Shown here: positions 57,801 through 64,000 of the stretch, in pieces
Layout of the letters: each line of letters begins with the position of its first letter
How positions within the stretch are numbered: position 1 is the first letter of the stretch
Assembly (NCBI GenBank): GCA_029959085.1
Contig: JARWIR010000062.1
Span: forward strand, 2,046,001-2,110,000
DNA from: Nemophila menziesii
Taxonomy: Eukaryota; Streptophyta; Magnoliopsida; Boraginales; Hydrophyllaceae
Direction: 5' to 3'
DNA: 64,000 nucleotides
Notes under the pieces: model-generated
What the model was told of the DNA's origin: nothing
Databases searched by the model: none
The model's input: only the letters and a program-made list of their open reading frames with translations
Made by a program: the position numbers and the translations under genes

Positions 57801-58960
57801 AAAATTGTGCAATAAAAGATAAATTACGGAAATCAAAAAAATTCCCATTACATGTTTGAATAAAGATGATAAAATTATCTGACCTTATGATAAAAAGCGG
57901 GGAATAATCTACGAAAACGGAATACCATTGTCTAAGTAATAACGGAATACAAATTTCTGAAAATGGGACAAAGAATGGTAATAATCTTCTGTGGTCAACT
58001 ATATAGAAATCTAATGTACCAAAAAAATCAGAAATTTTGTTATGGAAAATTTGCAATGAAGCTATTCCAACTAAAACTACCTTCAAGAAAAAAATTGTGT
58101 CACGACACTAGATGTGAATGCTACGGACAAACTGACAAGACAATTGAACATCTTTTCCTTAAATATCTTTTTAGTATGGCAGTTTGGGCTGAATCTCATC
58201 TTGAAGCAAAAATTTGTAGAGAATCAGACATAACAATCAAACAATGGATTACAAATACAATTCAAACATACTCAAATAATGGATGGGAAAAAAACCTTGT
58301 CACAACAAATATTTTATCTATTCTTTGGAATATTTGAAAAGCGAGGATGAAATGTCTCTTTGAAAAGGAGAAATGGAACATCTCTGAGATTATTAATAAA
58401 TCCAACACGCTCATTAATAATCTTTTCTCCGAGAATTTCAACAATTCTAAAACTACACTCTCCGGAGAAAATAATATTGATAATAATATACAAGACAATA
58501 AGATATTATACGATGCGGATGAAGTGATCTGGCTTAATGATGCATCTTTCACTAAAGAATGAGAACAAGCTGGTATTGCCTCAATTGCAATTAATAAGGC
58601 AGGAATGATGATAGATAAAGAGATCAGGAGTGGTGTCACGAGAAGTGCTAAAGAAGGAGAATGTTGGGGTATAATTTAAGCAATGAAAAAGGCAGCCTTA
58701 TCTAATATTAAATTTGTTTCTTTTTATTCTCACAATATTAAAATCATTCAAGGTATTAACTTAAATGGGGAAATTGATTGGAAAATCCGACCCTTGATCG
58801 AGACGATCTGGAGCTGGATTTCAAAATTCCCTGAATGAAAAGTCTCTCATATTGGCAGAGACTTTAATGGAGTGGCTGACTTGTCAGCTAAATGTGCTAG
58901 AATCGGAAAAAATCTCTCATGTTGGAACAACATTAATCTAGTTGATAGTTTTAAGTTTTT
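54848..58960 (+). pseudogene. LINE-F ORF2: endonuclease, RT, zinc tail, RNase H
   Basis: Endonuclease 54848-55560: LMMWNFQGAR, LLETKM, LGDLNEF (usual GDFN), and after a frameshift FTWNNNR and GSDHSP. RT 55900-57670: KAPGPDGLNG, DYRPIAC, KIDMDKAYDRVNW, RQGDPLSPLLF, LLFVDDALFF (usual ADD) and LGKYLGIPL. The zinc-binding tail is 57990-58340 and the RNase H-like part 58350-58940 (WLNDASF, KEGECWG). At least ten breaks are present. Confidence 0.88.
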
Positions 58961-59049
58961 AAATAATTTGTATTGTAATAAAGGAATTGGTCAATCATTG
59001 TTTTGTACTTTTCTTTTTTTAATGACAAAAAAAAGTTTCATAATGTAAA

Positions 59050-59226
59050 AGGATCGTTCATACTTAGTATAAAATGACGACTATAATCGATCTTCTTATA
59101 TTATTTAATGGCCAACAAAACTCCTTCTTTTCTCCCATTCATCACTTAACGATATAGATACATATATCAAACAATTATGGATAATTTTAAGTGGACTTTT
59201 TTCTCTCTTCTCACTAATTAATTAAA
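59050..59226. other. Spacer between LINE-F and MITE
   Basis: AT-rich, no recognised feature. Confidence 0.4.
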
Positions 59227-59228
59227 TA

Positions 59229-59480
59229 CTCCCCCGTCCCAAAAATAATGTCCACTTAGCTTTTCACATAAATTAAGAAACACATTTATGACCTCCACCA
59301 TTACTAAAATACCTCTAATAAAGAGTCTTAATATTTTAAATATTAATCTAAATAAATTTAAATATTTTAATAAGTGTAATAGTGGAAAAAAGTGAGATAA
59401 AGTGTCTTGAAATTTTAAATGGACATTATTTTTGGGATAATATTTTAGTAAGTGGGATTTTATGTTTGAGACTGAGGGAG
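59229..59480. mobile_element. Stowaway-type MITE
   Basis: Starts CTCCCCCGTCCCAAAAATAATGTCCAC. Near the right end it has the complement GTGGACATTATTTTTGGGA-like (59421-59440), then GACTGAGGGAG. It is flanked by TA (59227-59228 and 59481-59482). 252 bases, no ORF. This is the usual Tc1/mariner-derived form. About 37 extra bases separate the right inner repeat from the terminal GGGAG. Confidence 0.85.
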
Positions 59481-59482
59481 TA

Positions 59483-59640
59483 ATCGACTAAACATTTGAA
59501 TTTTTCTCTCATGGATATATTCACTCATTCAATTTATATGCATCAACAATTGTCCTTAATTCCCAAATACAATCAATATATTTTTTACGATATTACAACT
59601 TTTCACTTGTTGAATGCTCTTTTTTTCTTTCTTTTTATCT
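59483..59640. other. Short spacer
   Basis: No recognised feature. The interior stub of a truncated minus element begins near 59645. Confidence 0.4.
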
Positions 59641-59644
59641 GTGG

Positions 59645-61312
59645 TACACTAAATAAATACAAATAATCTAACTTAATGATAAATTCCCGGCAGCGGTGCC
59701 AAAAATTTGGTGGGGGAAAAGGTGTGATAAATATACAGATAAATAAAAATAATAATAGACTACACACACCCTTAACTACCACGAGAAACTCACTGCAAGT
59801 ATTACAGATCGTTTGCAAGTTTAGTTAGTAAGTAAAGTTTTGTTTGCAGGGATTTGATCTGTTAGATCTATTAGTGTATACAGAGAAGTGTAAGGGAATT
59901 TAGTTTTTAATAAAAAGTATTAAAAGAAATAATATTTATGTGGGTTTCTAAAAGATAATAATGCAAATAAATAATTACTAAAGAATGGAGATGAGATATA
60001 TAGCATAGGTTTTCTAGCATGCACTTATCATGCTAAAATCAACATTTTAGATATAAGGGTGAATTGAGCTCTTTTTGTATAAATAGGTCAGGATTCTATA
60101 TTCATCATAACCCTTTTCCGGGTGGACTTAAGGGGAAACCTAACAATTATCAGGGGACTTGGGTAAGGCGACCCTGCATAATGATATGTGGTTAATCTCA
60201 AACCCTAGTGACTATCTAGTTAGGCAAGCCTATCAGGATCACTGGTTTATGTGGTGTTTCAATAGTTGAACACCCGATCTGGGTGACCATTCAACTACTA
60301 ATGGGGTAACACTATACATGCCCATTCGCAAGGACTACAGACATTAAGTCAAAGCACATAAAACAGATTTATAAAGTAACAAAGTAGCTCAATCAATTTA
60401 AAGGCTAATCCCTAAGTAACATAAATATAAAGAATTAGAAATCAAAGATTATACATATGCAAACCACAACTATTGAAAAATTAGTTCATATCTAAAGACA
60501 TAGAAATAACTAAGGATAAAAGTAATTAGAGATAGAGTTAAGCTATTGAATCTAATACAAATTACCCTAATGATAGAGGGGTCGGATGGAGAAGTTGTGA
60601 CTTCCCAACTTTTTGTCTTCCTCTCTAGGTCTTCTTGCTTCTTAGGATGATAAAACTTGATACTAAGGACTAATATTCGAGCAAGGACTAAGAATAACTG
60701 AGCACAGACAAGAAAGTACAATGTTTACAAAGGTATCTAGCTATATTTATAGGTGCTAGGTCAAAATCTTGGAGTGTAAGTCAAATTATTGGAGTCCTTT
60801 CCCATTCAAATTTGTTTACTAAAATATATGACAAAATAAACACTGCAGATTGATTTGGTCATATCTTCTTTGTTACTTGGTCAAATTTAGTGTACCACCT
60901 ATAAAAACGACCACAGTCCAAATATATATCTGAACCTATAATTTCTCCTTCAAATTCGTGATAACTTTTTCTGCAGTTTTCAAAAAACTAGGCGTCTTTA
61001 CAGCATGGAAAATTTACTTGGCATCGTTTCTTTTCCTAACTCAACTTTGTTTCCTTTACTCTAGATTTCTCCTTGGATATTCTTTCCTTAATTCTTTGAC
61101 ATTGATTTGAAATCTAATTATATTTTCTTTTACCTAAGAGCGTCACATTAACACACAAATTATACCAAAAATGCTCTAAAAGTAATAAATCTCCAAATCA
61201 AGGCATGCATTAAGAATTTATCAAATAATGGGGAAAATCCCTTAAATTGATATAATGTACCTAAAATGATGTCTCATGAATTGATTAATTCATCACAAAT
61301 ATGGAGACATCA
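59645..61312 (-). repeat. LTR-11 with primer-binding site and interior stub
   Basis: Minus strand TGATGTCTCC (61312) to CCCCCACCA (59708), 1605 bases. Primer-binding site TGGCACCGCTGCCGGGA at 59701-59685, then about 40 bases of interior. TATAAATATAGC lies near 60745. The tip inverted repeat is present but mismatched (GATGTCTCA against GGAGACATC). It resembles LTR-7. Confidence 0.88.
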
Positions 61313-61449
61313 TTGATACCTCTACACTGCGAAGAGGAATATCGAATAGTGTAATACACACTTTCATCTCCTCACATGGAAAATTAGAAAAAGGTTATGA
61401 AGATTGCTAGAAACAATAAGGAAAATACATGTTCGTCAACTATTTAATC

Positions 61450-61860
61450 TTTTTTGTAAGGTACAAAAGGCTATTGGGAACGAATGAGTTCCCAAGATTA
61501 AGATAAATGATGGCAGTTTGTCTGAGAGATGTAAAAGTCTATTGGTAGCAAAAAGATATATTCAATAAGAAGATATTGATTATGGTAAGACTTTCTCCTT
61601 TTTTATGAGATATACCTTTATTTAAATTGACTTGGATATTATAGAACATATTTATTTAGAGTTACATCAAATGGATGTCAAGTTTGTAATTTCAAATGGA
61701 GTTTAGATGGAAAAATCTACATGGAACAACCTATAGACTTTGTTGCAATAGGACAAGAACAAAAGGTTTGTGGATTGCAGAAGTCGATTCATGCCTTTAA
61801 GCAAACCCTAGGTAGTGTAACATGATATTTCATGTTGTGATCTCATTGGATTTTTTTAGA
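61450..61860 (+). pseudogene. Decayed Ty1/copia RT fragment
   Basis: Plus strand: KSLLVAKRYIQ, EDIDYGKTFS, HQMDVKFVISNG, then GKIYMEQPIDF, GQEQKVCGLQKSIHAFKQ. This is the copia RT order between the KARLVAKG and YGLKQ blocks. Stops and frameshifts are throughout. It is a different copia lineage copy from 42815-50039 and in the opposite orientation. Confidence 0.75.
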
Positions 61861-61875
61861 TGATAAGTGAGTACC

Positions 61876-62427
61876 TGATGTCCCCATATTTGTGATAAAA
61901 TAATCTAGTCCAGAGACATTATTTTAAGTGTATTATGTTCTTATATGGGGGGCTTTCCTATTAGTTGTGAGTTTGTGAATTCTTGCCTTATTTTGGAGGT
62001 TTGTTACTTTTTAGAGCATTTTTTGTGTAATTTGTGTGTCAAATGTGAAGCTCTTAGGTATAATGATGATATTAGATGCTAAAGGAATGTAAAATAGTTG
62101 AAGACAAAAAATCCAAGATGAAATCACGAGTTAAAAGCCACAAGAAGCTATTTTAGAAAGTGCAAAAACTACCGTCCCGACTTAGAACATGTAGTATTTT
62201 CAATAATTCATAAAATAGACGGATAATTTGAAGGATGCCTTTTATATCGAAAAATGTATTTGATTTATGGTCGCCTGGACACTAATTTCGAGTGATTTGG
62301 AGGAGTAACGAATAAGTTGTGATTTTTACAAACTCTATTGGCCAACCAATTCACTTATTAAGGAAAACGGGTTTAAGTTAGATTACGACTCTAAAACCTT
62401 GCCCATGACCTACATTTTGTCCCTACA

Positions 62428-62522
<95 letters not shown>

Positions 62523-63217
62523 GGTATTTGACTTAGGAGACATGTCTTTGCATCCATAGCCTCCATATTATTCAAGAAATTCATTAGGGAGAAACAAGTT
62601 GACTTGAGGAGGAAGAAAAGAAGGTGGAGAGTTACAAACTTTTCTTCTTCATCCTTCTACTCTACTATTAGCGTGATTTATCTTAGTTCTTGGCTTAAAC
62701 ATGTTTGGAAGGTATACTCTTTAGTTTTTTTTTACATTATGAACTTATTTTTCCAAAGCTTGGGTTTACAATATGTATAATCCTTGAATTTTATTTTCCT
62801 ATTCTATGTTATTTGGGATTTGAATTTAACTGAGTTGATTTTTATTTTATGATTGTATTTTATGTTTTCCTTTATCCTAGACCTATCACTTGCCAAGTTT
62901 AGGACAACCCTTAGTAGTTGTATTGTCACTCTAACATGGGATTCAATTATGAAAAGAAATACATAATCGTTTAGTGTAGGGTAGTAACCGTGACAGGCTT
63001 TCCTAACTAGATAGTCATTAGGGTTTAGAATTTCACCACTGATCTATACGCAAGGTCCCGTTACCCAAGTCCATGGATAGTATTGAGGTTCCTGCTAAGC
63101 TACCTTGATGGGACTTAGAGGGATCATAGAATCCCGACTACTTATATATGCTCAATTCACCCTTATAATGGAATAGTGATTTGGGAAGATAGGTGCATAC
63201 TAGCCGACCTAAGCTAT
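61876..63217 (+). repeat. LTR-12: family LTR lacking its 3' end
   Basis: Begins TGATGTCCCCATATTTGTGA, then follows LTR-5. It holds the conserved AACCCTAATGACTATCTAG-like and GAATCCCGACTAC blocks. It is cut at 63217 by LTR-13. It includes a long TA/TG microsatellite. Confidence 0.85.
62431..62519. repeat. (TA)n(TG)n compound microsatellite in LTR-12
   Basis: About 48 bases of TA followed by about 41 bases of TG, uninterrupted. Confidence 0.97.
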
Positions 63218-63382
63218 TAATGTCTCCCTTTTTGTTCTAAATATTATCCCTTAGGAGACATCATTTTAGGTGATTAATTGACTTATTTGATAGACTTTCA
63301 AGATTATTTGATTATATTGCGTTTTCTCCCCTTGGATTTGTATTATTTGTGTTTTAGAGCTTTTGTGCGTTTTAGATTATTC
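63218..63382 (+). repeat. LTR-13: 5' tip of a family LTR
   Basis: Begins TAATGTCTCCCTTTTTGTTC (TG to TA at the terminus) with GGAGACATC about 35 bases on, as in LTR-4, -6, -8 and -9. Similarity stops after about 165 bases, where E1-like interior begins. Confidence 0.8.
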
Positions 63383-64000
63383 ATGATACCCACATAAATA
63401 AACACCATCCCTACAGTTTTCCTAACCCAGATAACACCTTATATATCTATAATCAAAAGGTAGTTCAAGAGTGTTTAAATCTTTGAGTTGGGGATCAAAA
63501 GAGATGATGAAAAGAACAAAGAGATCATGAATCAAAGAAAGGTATTGGGTAAGATCAAGAATAAATCAATTTAGATGGGTACTAGTTTGGAAACAAACAG
63601 GTAAAGTGGGTCAAGTAGGTAGAGGAAAGCATGAAGTGGTGAAATCAAAGAGCAAAACAGTTAAATCTTTCACGGAGAAAACACCACAACCTTTTCATAT
63701 CAACATCTATATATACAAGATGAAGAGAAGCTTATAGAACGCTATTAGCTATCTTTGAAACAAATATTCATGGATAAACACCTTCACATGAGAGAGTATT
63801 CGAGAAAGAAATTGGAAAAGATGAGTACAAAAGAGTTTCTAGAGCTGGAAGATTGATTTGGATGGAGCATAAGAGGAGGTAAGAGAATCCAAAATTAGTG
63901 ATACAAGAAGTTTTTGTACAAGAAAAGTACTGAACCCTATTATGGGTATTGATCATGCAAGGCAATAGCCTCGAAGAGTATGTTTTCTTTCTTCCCTACC
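63383..64000 (+). mobile_element. E9: interior fragment like E1 11440-12230
   Basis: Shares blocks with the E1 post-gag region: TTTCCTAACCCA-like, TTTGAGTTGGGGATCAA, AAACACCACAACCT, and near the end TAGCCTCGAAGAGTATG before CTTTCTTCCCTACC. The frames are broken and no protein is recognisable. It continues past the window end. Confidence 0.7.

Larger units (their letters stand above)
51052..59033 (+). mobile_element. LINE-F, full-length L1-type LINE carrying LINE-E in its 5' region
   Basis: Target duplication AGTTTCATAATGTAAA, 16 bases, at 51036-51051 and 59034-59049. Without nested LINE-E it is about 6.96 kb. Leader to about 52987, ORF1 52988-54855, ORF2 54848 to about 58960, 3' end with a short A run at 59026-59033. 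Coding frames carry many stops and frameshifts. Confidence 0.93.

Overview
This window is nuclear DNA of a flowering plant, most likely a eudicot. The signs are L1-type LINEs whose ORF1 carries a DUF4283-like domain and a CCHC knuckle, Athila-like LTR retrotransposons with a tRNA-Asp type primer-binding site, a Ty1/copia element, a Stowaway-type MITE, and one intact intron-containing YUCCA auxin-biosynthesis gene. Base composition is AT-rich and noncoding DNA dominates. Nothing looks bacterial or organellar.

Layout. 1-2952 (-): decayed multi-exon gene of the plant mobile-protein type that often accompanies Ulp1 protease transposons. About 3790-17298 (+): a LINE (LINE-A) split by a complete 7.66-kb pol-less LTR element (E1, 7650-15308, target duplication GCATA). 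17.5-22 kb: a hairpin-rich MITE-like patch, a LINE tail, and nested LTRs. 22.0-25.4 kb (+): LINE-B with nearly readable ORF1 and endonuclease. 25.4-34.5 kb: rearranged Athila-like pieces, including an element that kept an aspartic protease (E5), a solo LTR, and a nearly identical inverted copy of the protease block. 34.5-40.1 kb (-): LINE-C, split by a solo LTR (target duplication CTGCC). 40584-42377 (+): YUC gene, three exons, 423 codons. 42.8-50.0 kb (-): Ty1/copia element split by a solo LTR (target duplication ACGGC). 50.0-59.0 kb: LINE remnant, then full-length LINE-F, which carries a truncated LINE-E in its 5' region; both have exact target duplications. 59.2-64 kb: Stowaway MITE, LTR pieces, a decayed copia fragment and two microsatellites.

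One LTR family dominates. About 13 copies in two subfamilies begin TGATGTCTCC and mostly carry an inverted GGAGACATC about 35 bases further in. Their internal regions lack reverse transcriptase and integrase catalytic domains, so they must have been mobilised by a partner elsewhere. The YUC gene is the only intact host gene seen. It probably makes a flavin monooxygenase converting indole-3-pyruvate to auxin, and its upstream non-transposon space is only about 0.5 kb.

I found no new multi-gene system. The most unusual signals are the 471-bp inverted protease duplicate, a duplicated hairpin plus polypurine-tract module inside E1, GC-rich palindrome clusters in two related elements, ORF1/ORF2 start-stop overlaps in three LINEs, and regulatory-motif clusters in a LINE leader and a copia LTR.
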